NCBI RefSeq assembly: GCF_004916975.1
Contig: NZ_STGQ01000001.1
Span: forward strand, 1,574,993-1,638,992
Length of the DNA stretch: 64,000 nucleotides
Source: Paenibacillus dokdonensis
GTDB lineage: Bacteria > Bacillota > Bacilli > Paenibacillales > Paenibacillaceae
Reading direction: 5' to 3'
This document shows, piece after piece, positions 44,357 through 53,342 of the stretch; position 1 is the stretch's first letter, and every line of letters begins with the position of its first letter. The position numbers and the translations under genes are program-made. Under the pieces are notes generated by a model. That model was not told the origin of the DNA, made no database searches, and saw nothing but the letters and a program-made list of their open reading frames with translations.

Positions 44357-45856
44357 GTGAGTACACAATCATTGCAGATGATGGCGGTGGATTTTGGAGC
44401 AAGCAGCGGCCGAGCGGTCACTGGTCATTTTGACGGGGAGCGGCTGTCTATTCAGGAGGTTCACCGTTTTGACAATGAACCGGTTCAGTTGGGCGATAGA
44501 CTGCATTGGGACTTCCTAAGACTGTTTCATGAGCTCAAGCAAGGGGTTGTGAAGGCCAAGCAGCAGCTTGGCCGCACTCCCGCCTCGATAGCCGTGGATA
44601 CCTGGGGTGTGGATTATGGTTTGGTTGATCCTAAGGGACGTCTGATCGGCAATCCTTACCACTACCGGGATTTACGGAGCGAGCCGGCAATGCAGGAGGC
44701 TCTGAAGCTGATTTCCGAGTCTGAACTGTATGCACGAACAGGCATTCAATCTTCCAGTATAAATACGGTGTATCAATTGTTTGCCGAAGAGCATCTGCGG
44801 ATCGACCAGAACGCAAGTGACTGGCGGATGCTGTTTATGCCGGATTTATTCCATTATTATCTGTCTGGCGTCATGGCCAGCGAATATACGATTGCCAGCA
44901 CAAGCGGGCTGCTTGATCCAATGAAGAGAGAATGGAATATGCCGGTTCTGGATGCGCTCTCGCTTCCTCATTCGCTGTTTAACCCGATTGTCATGCCTGG
45001 AACGCGGCTTGGTGCGCTTCGTTCAGATATCTGCGGAGAGCTGTCAGTCGATGCTATGCCTGTGATTGCTGCATCCGGTCATGATACGGCTGCTGCCGTA
45101 GCCTCGATTCCAGCATCAGACAGCCGTTATGCCTTTATCAGCAGCGGTACCTGGTCGCTGATGGGGATTGAGCTGGATGAGCCGATTTTGACAGAACGCA
45201 GCAGGCAGCTTTTATTCAGTAATGAAGGCGGCGCGGAAGGAAAGATCCGCATGCTCAAAAATATTATGGGTCTCTGGCTGCTCCAGGAATGCCGACGTAC
45301 CTGGGCGATAGAAGGAACGCAGCTCAGTTATGCTGAATTAACGGAATTGGCGCAGCATGCCCCGGTTAATTCAAGCTATGTGGATGCGGGTGATGCAGTG
45401 TTTTTGACGCCAGGAGGCATGCCGCAGCGGATTCAGGAATACTGCCGTACCAGTGGGCAGCCGGTGCCGCAGTCGCGTCCGGAAATCATCCGCTGCATCC
45501 TTGAGAGTCTTGCATTTAAATACAGACAGACATTAACTGAGATCGAAGAGCTGACCGGGGAGCATTTGGAGCATATTTACATGGTCGGCGGAGGAATCCA
45601 GAACCGGCTGCTTTGCCAGCTGACCTCGAATGTAACCGGCAGAACCGTGATCGCAGGACCTGTGGAGGCAACCTCCATCGGTAATCTGATGATGCAGGCG
45701 AAGGCTCACGGAGAAGTGAAGAATTTGGGGGAGATCCGCGAGGTTGTCCGTCAATCCTTCCCTCCTGAAACTTATGTTCCCGAAGATGCGGATCAATGGG
45801 AAGAACGTTATCAGCAGTATTACCGGCGGATTGTGCTTCAGAAAATGAAGAACTAA
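44357..45856 (+). CDS. FGGY kinase, rhamnulokinase-like, probable L-fuculokinase
   Basis: A 499-residue cytosolic kinase with two actin-fold domains. DFGASSGRAV (about residues 11-20) is the first phosphate-binding loop. VDTWGVDYGLVD (about 79-90) supplies the catalytic Asp. SSGTWSLMG (about 261) and MVGGGIQNRLLCQ (about 410) are the adenosine and second phosphate motifs. By sequence it is nearest to rhamnulokinases. Between fucI and fucA it most likely phosphorylates L-fuculose. GTG start with the SD GAGGTGATGAA about 7 bases upstream; 22 bases after fucI. Substrate from context only. Confidence 0.88.
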   Translation: MSTQSLQMMAVDFGASSGRAVTGHFDGERLSIQEVHRFDNEPVQLGDRLHWDFLRLFHELKQGVVKAKQQLGRTPASIAVDTWGVDYGLVDPKGRLIGNPYHYRDLRSEPAMQEALKLISESELYARTGIQSSSINTVYQLFAEEHLRIDQNASDWRMLFMPDLFHYYLSGVMASEYTIASTSGLLDPMKREWNMPVLDALSLPHSLFNPIVMPGTRLGALRSDICGELSVDAMPVIAASGHDTAAAVASIPASDSRYAFISSGTWSLMGIELDEPILTERSRQLLFSNEGGAEGKIRMLKNIMGLWLLQECRRTWAIEGTQLSYAELTELAQHAPVNSSYVDAGDAVFLTPGGMPQRIQEYCRTSGQPVPQSRPEIIRCILESLAFKYRQTLTEIEELTGEHLEHIYMVGGGIQNRLLCQLTSNVTGRTVIAGPVEATSIGNLMMQAKAHGEVKNLGEIREVVRQSFPPETYVPEDADQWEERYQQYYRRIVLQKMKN

Positions 45857-45912
45857 GAGCGGAAGCCACCTGAGTCCGCGTGCAAACAGACGATAGGAGA
45901 GTGTATGGAGAG

Positions 45913-46581
45913 ATGACTCAATCACTGGAACAAAAAGTACGGGAAGAACTGACACTGTATGCCCGCAAGACGGTTGCCAAAGGTCTTGTCGTAGGTCCTG
46001 GAGGTAACATCAGTGCGAAAGCAGGTGATTTAATGCTGCTGTCGCCAAGCGGTTTTGCCTTGGAGGATATTGAACCACATCAATGGATTCGCGTGGAGAT
46101 CGAATCCGGAAAGGTATTAGATACAGAAGTCCGTCCGTCATCGGAGGTACTGATGCATCTGTATGCTTACCGTGAAAATCCGGATATCCAGGCTATTGTG
46201 CATACACATCCTGCATACTGCATCGCATTAACGCTGGTTGCCCAGGAGCTGCCGATGTTATTCCCGGATCAGGCTGCTTTGGTGGGTGAAGTAACATTCG
46301 TGCCGTATGTTCTGCCAACCACAGATCTGCTGGCTGATGCGGTAGCTGCCAAAGTGGGACAGCATAATTCGATTTTGCTGGAGAACCACGGGCTTGTCAC
46401 GACAGGGAAAAATCTGCGTGAAGCCTATTACCGTACAGAGGTTGTTGAAGAGAGCGCGAAAATATATCTCGCCGCCAAAGCTGCAGGTACGCCAAAAGCG
46501 CTTACGGATGCGGAATACAAGGAGATCCAATCACTAGAAAGTGAAGCATACAGAGTGCAACTTTTACAAAAAATACAGTGA
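45913..46581 (+). CDS. fucA: Class II aldolase, L-fuculose-1-phosphate aldolase-like
   Basis: A 222-residue cytosolic zinc aldolase. It cleaves L-fuculose-1-phosphate to dihydroxyacetone phosphate (DHAP) and L-lactaldehyde. The phosphate-binding GNISAK, SPSG and RPSSE loops, the metal pair in VHTHPAYC (about residues 98-105) and the third His in LLENHGLV are all present. Start uncertain: ATG 45913 gives the best N-terminus, while AGGAG lies 13 bases away and GTG 45901 abuts it. Fuculose-phosphate-aldolase-like enzymes also act in DHAP shunts with MtnK and MtnA, and both of those genes lie downstream, so dual use is possible. Confidence 0.88.
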   Translation: MTQSLEQKVREELTLYARKTVAKGLVVGPGGNISAKAGDLMLLSPSGFALEDIEPHQWIRVEIESGKVLDTEVRPSSEVLMHLYAYRENPDIQAIVHTHPAYCIALTLVAQELPMLFPDQAALVGEVTFVPYVLPTTDLLADAVAAKVGQHNSILLENHGLVTTGKNLREAYYRTEVVEESAKIYLAAKAAGTPKALTDAEYKEIQSLESEAYRVQLLQKIQ

Positions 46582-46606
46582 ATTATAATTAAACAGTGCT
46601 GAATAC

Positions 46607-46634
46607 TTGACATTATTCTTCTTCATCCTGTAAT
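46607..46634 (+). promoter_or_regulatory. Promoter of the orphan T-box leader
   Basis: TTGACA, a 16-base spacer and TGTAAT. Nearly identical in sequence and arrangement to the promoter of the proS T-box at 53309. Confidence 0.65.
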
Positions 46635-46640
46635 GTATGG

Positions 46641-46943
46641 AAAAACAAACTTGAGAGTTTGCTATACACCATGAAAAGCTGTGACCAAGACCCAAAGTTC
46701 ATTGAACCCCCGTTGTGCTTCAAGAAAAGCAGCCTTCTGCTTGAAGGTTATGTGAACGGTATGAGCTTCCCAGACTTGCGAGCTGCCGGATGAAAGAATC
46801 TGCAGATTCGAGTACTCCAGGCCGGGAGAAGCCCGTTATTTTAATTTCAAGGATGGCTTCGTGCTGCTATGAACACGCGAATCTATTAAATACAGGGTAT
46901 TACCACGAACACATTCGTCCCTTAAAGGACGGATGTGTTTTTG
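46641..46943 (+). promoter_or_regulatory. Degenerate T-box leader RNA (proline type), not linked to an aminoacyl-tRNA gene
   Basis: Collinear with the proS T-box at 53343-53643: shared AAAAGCTGTGACCAAGACCC (stem I base and K-turn), AGTTCATTGAA, GGTATGAGCTTCCC and GAGCTGCCGGATGAAAGAATC blocks, then a terminator. The probable specifier triplet is CCA (Pro). The antiterminator T-box reads AGGGTATTACCACG (46894-46907) instead of AGGGTGGTACCACG, so the bases that pair with tRNA NCCA are lost. It precedes a sugar ABC operon, not a proline gene. Probably a non-functional or constitutively terminating duplicate. Confidence 0.75.
46909..46943 (+). terminator. Terminator of the orphan T-box
   Basis: ACACATTCGTCC / GGACGGATGTGT stem followed by TTTTT. 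It remains intact even though the antiterminator is mutated. The 200 bases from here to the next gene are AT-rich, with a TATAAT at 47118 and an imperfect AGCACT/AGTGCT inverted repeat (47043-47082), but no ORF. Confidence 0.75.
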
Positions 46944-47161
46944 CATATAAAATCCCCGAAATATGGAATTCTAAGCGTTCTATTTTTCATTACATACCTA
47001 AGTGAACACAACCTTTATATAAAGCTGATATAAACCATAAAAAGCACTATGTTTTTTATTGTCTTTTAGGCTTTACAGTGCTAAAATTCTAACAAGCTCA
47101 GCGCTATTCTTAAAAATTATAATAGAGAGTAAGCGGATTATCATTTGAAGGGGTGCAGGAC

Positions 47162-48265
47162 ATGAAGAAAAAGACTTTAAGCAAGCTGCTGATCAGCTTA
47201 TTCGCGGTGGCAGTCGTTGCAACGGGATGCTCAAGCGGGGGAAGCAAGGCACCAGAGAAGAAAGTTGTGGAAGGCGTACCTGATAAGATTGCCAAGGACG
47301 ATCAGGTCAAAATCATGGTGGTTCGTAAAATTGGCGGAGATGACCATACAGCTCAGTTCCTGGCTGGTGCCAAGCAGGAAGGAACATCCATGGGTTTTGT
47401 GGTGGATACATTCTCGGCTAACGGGGATACCGCAAAGTTCCATGACGCGATCTCACAAGCGCTTGAAAAAGATTATGATGGATTTATTATCTCTCATGGT
47501 GACGATGCCGCAACGGTTGAAGATGTGAAGAAAATTACAGCTAAAGGGCTTCCGGTCGTTGCATTTGACTCTAACCCCGACCTCGCGAGTGTGCAAGGTG
47601 TGACTCTTACCTCCCAGGATGATGAGAACCTTGCCAAGCTGGCATTGACTCAAATGAATGATGAGCTTAAGGGCCAAGGCAAAATTATTTACCTATGGGT
47701 AGATGGTTTCCCTCCGATGGTACGCCGTAACACCGTTTATAAGGAATTTATGACTGCGAATCCAGGAATCCAGGAAATCGAGCGCTTCGGGATCGCGTCA
47801 GCAGATACATCCGTACAAACGCAAAATGCCGTTTCGGCAATGCTTACTAAACATAAAAAAGGTGAAATCAGTGCGATTTTTGCCACTTGGGATGCCTTTG
47901 CGATCGGTGCAGCGCGTGCAGTGAAAGAAGCAGGACGCGATGAAATTAAAATCTATGGCATCGACGTTTCCAATGCAGATCTTCAGATGATGCAGGAAGA
48001 CAAGAGTCCGTGGGTATCTACCGCAGCCGTAGATCCAAAAGTAATCGGACAAGTTGATGTCCGTATGCTTGCGAAGAAAATCGCCGGTGAAGAAGTACCA
48101 CAATCCTATGATCTTGCTGCCACATTGATTACTCAAGACAAGCTGAAGACCTCTGCCGAAAGCGTAAACATGGTTAATCTTGCAAAAGTAATGCCAGGGT
48201 GGGGAGTAAGCGATGCTTTTGAGGAACCTTGGATGAAGAGCTTGAAAGAAGCTTACGCCAAATAG
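47162..48265 (+). CDS. Sugar ABC transporter substrate-binding lipoprotein (RbsB-like)
   Basis: A 367-residue lipoprotein with a signal peptide and lipobox (VVATGC, Cys at about residue 23). A two-lobed periplasmic-binding fold of the ribose/autoinducer-2 class follows (VRKIGGDDHTAQFLAGAKQEG, ISHGDDAATVE, VVAFDSNPDL, FATWDAFAIGAARAVKEAG). Start at ATG 47162, 8 bases after AAGGGG. First gene of an importer operon leading into mtnK-mtnA, so the ligand may be methylthioribose, 5-deoxyribose or a related pentose; the fuc genes upstream make L-fucose an alternative. Confidence 0.88.
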   Translation: MKKKTLSKLLISLFAVAVVATGCSSGGSKAPEKKVVEGVPDKIAKDDQVKIMVVRKIGGDDHTAQFLAGAKQEGTSMGFVVDTFSANGDTAKFHDAISQALEKDYDGFIISHGDDAATVEDVKKITAKGLPVVAFDSNPDLASVQGVTLTSQDDENLAKLALTQMNDELKGQGKIIYLWVDGFPPMVRRNTVYKEFMTANPGIQEIERFGIASADTSVQTQNAVSAMLTKHKKGEISAIFATWDAFAIGAARAVKEAGRDEIKIYGIDVSNADLQMMQEDKSPWVSTAAVDPKVIGQVDVRMLAKKIAGEEVPQSYDLAATLITQDKLKTSAESVNMVNLAKVMPGWGVSDAFEEPWMKSLKEAYAK

Positions 48266-48300
48266 GAATAACAGTCAGGGCTGAATAAGCCAATCGACAG

Positions 48301-48336
48301 GTATGGGGAAGTGCTGCATGACGGCACTTCCCATAC
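48301..48336 (+). promoter_or_regulatory. Intercistronic hairpin between binding-protein and ATPase genes
   Basis: GTATGGGGAAGTGC pairs with GCACTTCCCATAC (one bulged G) without a following T run. Such stems between binding-protein and ATPase genes commonly protect the upstream mRNA and raise binding-protein yield; this role is inferred. Confidence 0.5.
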
Positions 48337-48368
48337 TTGCGATGAAATCCTTTCTAGAAGGTGAAGAG

Positions 48369-49883
48369 ATGGGCGAAGGCAAGCAAGTAAAGCTGCAAAT
48401 GAAGAATATTTCCATTGAATTCCCGGGCGTTAAAGCACTGGAAAATGTTGATTTTCTGACGACGACAGGAACTTCACATGCATTGATCGGGGCAAATGGT
48501 GCCGGGAAATCCACATTGATGAAGGTTTTATCCGGCGCCTACGGCCATTATACGGGAGAAATTTATATTGATGATGACCCGGTACATATTCGTAATCCGA
48601 AGGATGCGAAGGATCTGGGGATTCAGATCGTTTATCAGGAAGTTGATACCGCACTGGTTCCTTATTTAACGGTAGGCGAAAATATTATGCTCGATTATAC
48701 CGTGAATGATATGGGCAAAAAACAAATTGTCTCTTGGGGACAAATTCATAAACGCTCAAAAGAAATTCTGGAGAAGATGAATGTCAAGGTTTCTTCCAAA
48801 AAACTGGTCAGTGAACTGACGCTGGCAGAGAAGCAGATGGTGCTGATTGCAAGAGCCATTTCCAAAACCTGCAGGTTTCTCATTCTGGACGAACCGACAG
48901 CACCTTTAAGTCATTCGGAGACTGAAGAGCTGTTTCGTATTGTCAGGGATCTCAAACTGGAAAATGTCGGCGTGATTTTCATATCCCATCGTCTGCCTGA
49001 ACTGTTCGAAATTTGTGACGATATCACCGTAATGAGAGACGGGGAATTTGTTGTACAAGAGAGCATTCAGGATATGACTCAAAATCAAGTCGTGGAATAT
49101 ATGCTAGGCCGTAAGTTGGGGGATCAATTCCCTAAGATAGATATCCAAAAAGGTGAAACGATTTTTGAAACGAAGAACTTTAGTGACGGAGAAAAAATCA
49201 GGGATATCCACATCCATGCCAAAAAAGGCGAAATTATCGGCATAGCAGGTCTGGTAGGAGCAGGAAAAACAGAGCTGTGCAAAGCACTGTTTGGAATGGG
49301 AAAGACGAACTCCGGTGATGTAACCCTGCATGGAAAGAAGCTGCGCCTGCGTAGTCCCGACGAAGCGGTAAGACAGGGCATGGCTCTTGTTCCCGAAGAG
49401 AGGCGCAAAGAAGGTGTGTTGGTAACGGAATCGGTTACGACCAATATCACAGCCGTCAACCTAAAGAATTTCTGTACGATGAATACATTCTTAAACCTCA
49501 AAAAGGAAAAAAAGGCAGCCCGGGAAGTCATTCAGAACTTGGGGATCAAGACACCAAGCGAGAATACGAAAGTTCAAAACCTGTCCGGGGGAAATCAGCA
49601 AAAGGTAGCCATCGGAAAATGGCTCATAACGGATGCTGAGGTGTATATCTTCGACGAACCGACCAAAGGTGTCGATGTCGGGGCAAAGAAAGACATTTTT
49701 GAATTGATATTCCAGCTTGCACAGCGGGGGAAATGCATCATCTACGCTTCCTGCGAATTATCGGAAATGATAGGTATTACAGATCGAGTCTATGTCCTTT
49801 ATGACGGAATGGTTGCCAAAGAACTGTTGACAAGCGAAACCAACGAAGAAGAAATCTTGTTCTATTCAACGGGAGGAAGGTAA
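48369..49883 (+). CDS. Sugar ABC transporter ATP-binding protein, RbsA-like (two ATPase domains)
   Basis: A 504-residue fused double ATPase. The N-domain has Walker A GANGAGKST (about residues 40-48), signature LTLAEKQM and Walker B LILDEPTAPL. The C-domain has a degenerate Walker A GLVGAGKTE (about 290), signature LSGGNQQKVAIGKW and Walker B YIFDEPTKGVD. Such asymmetric pairs typify CUT2 importers of pentoses, AI-2 and nucleosides. Start at ATG 48369, 5 bases after AAGGTG; the ORF beginning at 48303 lies within the intercistronic hairpin. Permease starts 2 bases after its stop. Confidence 0.9.
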   Translation: MGEGKQVKLQMKNISIEFPGVKALENVDFLTTTGTSHALIGANGAGKSTLMKVLSGAYGHYTGEIYIDDDPVHIRNPKDAKDLGIQIVYQEVDTALVPYLTVGENIMLDYTVNDMGKKQIVSWGQIHKRSKEILEKMNVKVSSKKLVSELTLAEKQMVLIARAISKTCRFLILDEPTAPLSHSETEELFRIVRDLKLENVGVIFISHRLPELFEICDDITVMRDGEFVVQESIQDMTQNQVVEYMLGRKLGDQFPKIDIQKGETIFETKNFSDGEKIRDIHIHAKKGEIIGIAGLVGAGKTELCKALFGMGKTNSGDVTLHGKKLRLRSPDEAVRQGMALVPEERRKEGVLVTESVTTNITAVNLKNFCTMNTFLNLKKEKKAAREVIQNLGIKTPSENTKVQNLSGGNQQKVAIGKWLITDAEVYIFDEPTKGVDVGAKKDIFELIFQLAQRGKCIIYASCELSEMIGITDRVYVLYDGMVAKELLTSETNEEEILFYSTGGR

Positions 49884-49885
49884 GT

Positions 49886-50884
49886 ATGAATACAGCCAAA
49901 ACAATCCAAACCTCAAAGACTCCCAAGTCATTTGGATTTTTTGATTTTCTATATAAATATGGAACCCTGATCACGATTGGTCTTCTTATTATTGTCTTTG
50001 GGGTGATGTCAGACAGTTTTCTGCAGCCTTCCAACATCATTAATATTCTCCGTTCCATCTCGATCGTAACCATTATTGCGATTGGGATTACCATCTCCTT
50101 GTCCGTAGGCGGATTTGACCTTTCTGTCGGCTCGGTGGCTTCACTTGCCAACGCACTCGTGATCTCGATGTTCGTGTGGCATGGACAAGGCGTATGGATG
50201 AGCATTATTTTGACGATATTAATCTGTTTATCCGCCGGGATAATCAATTCGTTTATGATCGTCAAGCTGAAAATACAGGATATGCTGCTGACGCTGGCCA
50301 TGATGTTCGTATTCCAGGGTATTGCTCAGACCTATACAAAGGGAGCAACTCTATCTCAAAATATGATTATGCCGGACGGATCCTTCTCGACGGGAATCAT
50401 TAGTCCCATCTTTGCGAAGATCGGTCAAGTTCCATGGATTATTATTATCATGCTAGTTGTGGTTGTTATCGTTCATATATTCTTGAAGTATACCAAGCAT
50501 GGTCGTTATATGTACGTAATCGGGGGGAATATGGAGGCGGCCAAGCTGTCGGGTATCCCTGTCAATAAATACCGCATTGCTACATACCTTTTATCTGCGG
50601 CTTTCGCTGCGATCGGCGGGATCATGCTGGGTGCCCGCGTCATGACTGCCGAAGTGAATTCGGGAGCCCCTTACTTAATGGATTCCGTAGCTGCAGCCTA
50701 CATCGGATTCGCAGTACTGGGTGCAGGCAAACCCAATGCGATAGGTACTTTTGTAGGTGCCGTTCTGATCGGGATTTTGCAGAATGGTCTGGTAATGTTG
50801 AGCGTTCCTTATTATGCGATGGATATTGTCAAAGGTACGGTGCTGGCCTTTGCACTTGCGATTACTTATTACAAATCTAAATAG
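49886..50884 (+). CDS. Sugar ABC transporter permease, RbsC-like
   Basis: A 332-residue permease with about ten hydrophobic segments of the BPD_transp_2 (CUT2) family. Typical motifs: SLSVGGFDLSVGSVASLA (about residues 71-88), YVIGGNMEAAKLSGIPV (about 209-225) and VLGAGKPNAIGTFVGAVLIGILQNGL near the C-terminus. The SD GGGAGGAAG lies 5 bases before the ATG and within the end of the ATPase gene, so translation is coupled. Forms the membrane channel of the importer with the RbsA-like and RbsB-like subunits; mtnK follows 20 bases later. Confidence 0.9.
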   Translation: MNTAKTIQTSKTPKSFGFFDFLYKYGTLITIGLLIIVFGVMSDSFLQPSNIINILRSISIVTIIAIGITISLSVGGFDLSVGSVASLANALVISMFVWHGQGVWMSIILTILICLSAGIINSFMIVKLKIQDMLLTLAMMFVFQGIAQTYTKGATLSQNMIMPDGSFSTGIISPIFAKIGQVPWIIIIMLVVVVIVHIFLKYTKHGRYMYVIGGNMEAAKLSGIPVNKYRIATYLLSAAFAAIGGIMLGARVMTAEVNSGAPYLMDSVAAAYIGFAVLGAGKPNAIGTFVGAVLIGILQNGLVMLSVPYYAMDIVKGTVLAFALAITYYKSK

Positions 50885-50904
50885 TATAGGGGGGTTCGAT
50901 TCTT

Positions 50905-52137
50905 ATGCGTGAGTACAATGAATATTTCACGATGGACGAAACCGATGTTTTGAATTATGCGGTGACCCGGCTGAACGTCTTTGATCAGGATGCTATGCTT
51001 ACTTGCAAAGAAATTGGTGACGGTAACCTGAACTATGTGTTCCGTATCATTGATTCAGCCAGCGGCAAGTCCTTGATTATCAAACAAGCAGGTCCTGTTG
51101 CGCGAATTTCGGCAGACATCAAGGTATCGACGGACCGCAACCGGATTGAAAGCGAAATCCTGAAGCTGCAGAATGAGCTGGCTCCGGGGTTGGTTCCACA
51201 AATCTATAACTATGATCCAGTGATGAACTGCTGCGTAATGGAAGACTTGTCCGATCATGATATTATGAGAAAAGCACTGCTAGAGCATAGACAATTTCCG
51301 CTCTTTGCAGATCATATCTCCACCTTCATGGTGAATACGCTACTGCTGACATCCGATGTGGTGATGGATCATAAAGCCAAGAAGGATCTGGTGAAAAGTT
51401 TCATTAATCCCGATCTTTGCGAAATTTCTGAGGATCTGGTCTACACAGAGCCATTTTATGACTGCCCGCGGAATGATATATTTGAACCCACACGTGAGTT
51501 TGCACAATCCTTTTTGTGGGATGATGAGGCGCTGCTGCTCGAAACAGCCAAGCTGAAATTTGAATTTATGAACCATGCGCAGTCACTGCTGCATGGGGAT
51601 CTTCATTCAGGATCTATTTTTATTAAAGAAGATTCAACGAAAATCATAGATCCTGAGTTCGCCTTCTATGGACCGGCAGGTTATGATATAGGTAATGTGA
51701 TTGCCCATCTGTTGTTTGCCTATATCCATGCAGACAGTGTGATGGAAAATCCGGTGGCGAGGGAAGCGCAGAAGGTATGGCTGCTTTCCAGTGTGAAGGA
51801 TGTCATTAACATGTTCCGCGAGAAATTTCTGAAGATGTTCCAGGAAAGGGCAACAGACCCTATGGCACGGATTCCTGGATTCGATCAATACTATCTGAAT
51901 CAGATCATTCAGGATACCTCGGCTGTGACAGGATTGGAATTGATCCGCAGAACACTCGGACTGGCTCATGTAAAGGATATTACCAGCATTGTGGATGAAG
52001 ATATCAGAGCGAAAGCGGAGAAGTTGTGTCTGCGGATGGGGAAAGCGTTCATTATGGGGCGCTCAGACATGTTGACAGGTGAGGATTTCATTCTGGTAGT
52101 TGCAAAATATATGGATTCGAAAGAAACAGATCTGTAA
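50905..52137 (+). CDS. mtnK: S-methyl-5-thioribose kinase
   Basis: A 410-residue cytosolic kinase phosphorylating 5-methylthioribose (and in some species 5-deoxyribose) at C1. It has an aminoglycoside-phosphotransferase-like fold. The glycine-rich ATP loop is IGDGNLNYVFRI (about residues 37-48), the catalytic loop LLHGDLHSGSIFI (about 229-241) and the metal motif DPEFAFYGPAGYDIGN (about 249-264). The SD GGGGGGTT lies about 8 bases before the ATG. It sits between an ABC importer and mtnA, implying uptake and phosphorylation of extracellular thioribose or deoxyribose. Length as in B. subtilis (about 397). Confidence 0.94.
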   Translation: MREYNEYFTMDETDVLNYAVTRLNVFDQDAMLTCKEIGDGNLNYVFRIIDSASGKSLIIKQAGPVARISADIKVSTDRNRIESEILKLQNELAPGLVPQIYNYDPVMNCCVMEDLSDHDIMRKALLEHRQFPLFADHISTFMVNTLLLTSDVVMDHKAKKDLVKSFINPDLCEISEDLVYTEPFYDCPRNDIFEPTREFAQSFLWDDEALLLETAKLKFEFMNHAQSLLHGDLHSGSIFIKEDSTKIIDPEFAFYGPAGYDIGNVIAHLLFAYIHADSVMENPVAREAQKVWLLSSVKDVINMFREKFLKMFQERATDPMARIPGFDQYYLNQIIQDTSAVTGLELIRRTLGLAHVKDITSIVDEDIRAKAEKLCLRMGKAFIMGRSDMLTGEDFILVVAKYMDSKETDL

Positions 52138-52152
52138 GGAGTTGGACTTGCA

Positions 52153-53229
52153 ATGGACAATAATTCGACTGAATTCAAGATGATCCAATCTGTCGTGTTA
52201 GATGATGCGAATGATACGCTAATCATACTGGATCAAACCGTTCTGCCGAATGAGAAGGTGTTCCTGCATTTAAAAGAAATGAAGGATATATGGGATGCTA
52301 TCTATAAACTAAAAGTGCGCGGAGCACCGGCGATCGGAATCGCAGCAGCGTACGGCTTGTATCTGGGTACAAAAGCATCTCAAGCGGAAACCTATGAGGA
52401 ACTGCACAAGGATTTTGCTGAAGTAAAGTCTTTTCTTGCATCTTCAAGACCTACAGCGGTAAATTTGTTCTGGGCATTGAACCGTATGGAGAGCCGCCTT
52501 CTTCAGGAAGCGGGCAAATCCTTAAGCGAAGTGAAAGAAGCACTGCGTCAGGAAGCTGAATGGATTCGTGAGGAAGATGAGCAGGTGTGTGAAAGCATTG
52601 GAAAACATGCACTGTCTTTACTGAAAGAAAACTGGGGAATTCTGACCCACTGCAATGCCGGAACGATTGCCACAGCCAAGTACGGTACGGCATTGGCCCC
52701 TATATATTTGGGTCAGGAACAAGGGTATAACTTTAAAGTATATGCAGACGAGACCCGTCCATTGCTGCAAGGCGCGCGTCTAACGGCTTGGGAATTACAA
52801 GAAGCCGGCGTTGATGTCACGCTGATCTGTGATAACATGTCTTCAATCGTGATGAAGGAAGGCAAGGTACAAGCTGTATTGGTAGGATGTGACCGGGTCG
52901 CAGCCAACGGGGACACCGCGAACAAAATCGGAACTTCAGGAGTCGCCATTCTGGCGAAACACTATGGCATCCCGTTCTATGTATGTTCGCCGCTTTCGAC
53001 GATTGATCTGGAGTGCAAGACCGGAGATGATATCCATATTGAACTGCGTTCAGATGATGAAGTAACCAGTCAGTGGTATGAGAAACCGATGGCTCCAAAG
53101 GATGTTCATGTGTATAATCCTGCCTTTGATGTGACGGACCATTCCCTGATTACAGCCATTGTTACACAGAACGGTATTGCTTACGCACCATTTGAAGAGA
53201 GCCTGCCGAAGATGTTTGACCAAAAATAA
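52153..53229 (+). CDS. mtnA: S-methyl-5-thioribose-1-phosphate isomerase
   Basis: A 358-residue cytosolic aldose-ketose isomerase of the eIF2B-like family. It converts methylthioribose-1-phosphate to methylthioribulose-1-phosphate. Motifs: [14 protein letters not shown] (about residues 55-68), catalytic Cys in [11 protein letters not shown] (about 161-171), catalytic Asp in [18 protein letters not shown] (about 240-257). The SD AAGGAG lies about 10 bases before the ATG, 15 bases after the mtnK stop. No mtnW/X/B/D genes occur in the window, so the ketose phosphate could go to the class II aldolase upstream instead. A terminator follows. Confidence 0.94.
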   Translation: MDNNSTEFKMIQSVVLDDANDTLIILDQTVLPNEKVFLHLKEMKDIWDAIYKLKVRGAPAIGIAAAYGLYLGTKASQAETYEELHKDFAEVKSFLASSRPTAVNLFWALNRMESRLLQEAGKSLSEVKEALRQEAEWIREEDEQVCESIGKHALSLLKENWGILTHCNAGTIATAKYGTALAPIYLGQEQGYNFKVYADETRPLLQGARLTAWELQEAGVDVTLICDNMSSIVMKEGKVQAVLVGCDRVAANGDTANKIGTSGVAILAKHYGIPFYVCSPLSTIDLECKTGDDIHIELRSDDEVTSQWYEKPMAPKDVHVYNPAFDVTDHSLITAIVTQNGIAYAPFEESLPKMFDQK

Positions 53230-53251
53230 TATTTCGCAGCTTAACTAAAAC

Positions 53252-53298
53252 ATCCCGCCTTCTCATCGCATAGACGATATCGGAAAAGGCGGGATTTA
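53252..53298 (+). terminator. Hairpin terminator after mtnA
   Basis: ATCCCGCCTT / AAGGCGGGAT stem with a 24-base loop and a short T-rich tail, ending 11 bases before the proS T-box promoter. Confidence 0.65.
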
Positions 53299-53308
53299 TT
53301 GTGAATAC

Positions 53309-53336
53309 TTGACATCATTCTTCATCATCCTGTAAG
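53309..53336 (+). promoter_or_regulatory. Promoter of the proS T-box
   Basis: TTGACA, a 16-base spacer and TGTAAG. Confidence 0.65.
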
Positions 53337-53342
53337 GTATGG

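Noticed and set aside
46790..47005. 71-codon ORF inside the upstream T-box
   Set aside because: It is contained mostly in the leader RNA and terminator, has no SD and no recognisable sequence.
47043..47082. AGCACT/AGTGCT inverted repeat before the importer operon
   Set aside because: Imperfect, with a long AT-rich loop and no T run; no basis to call it a terminator, operator or SAM riboswitch. No S-box motif was seen.
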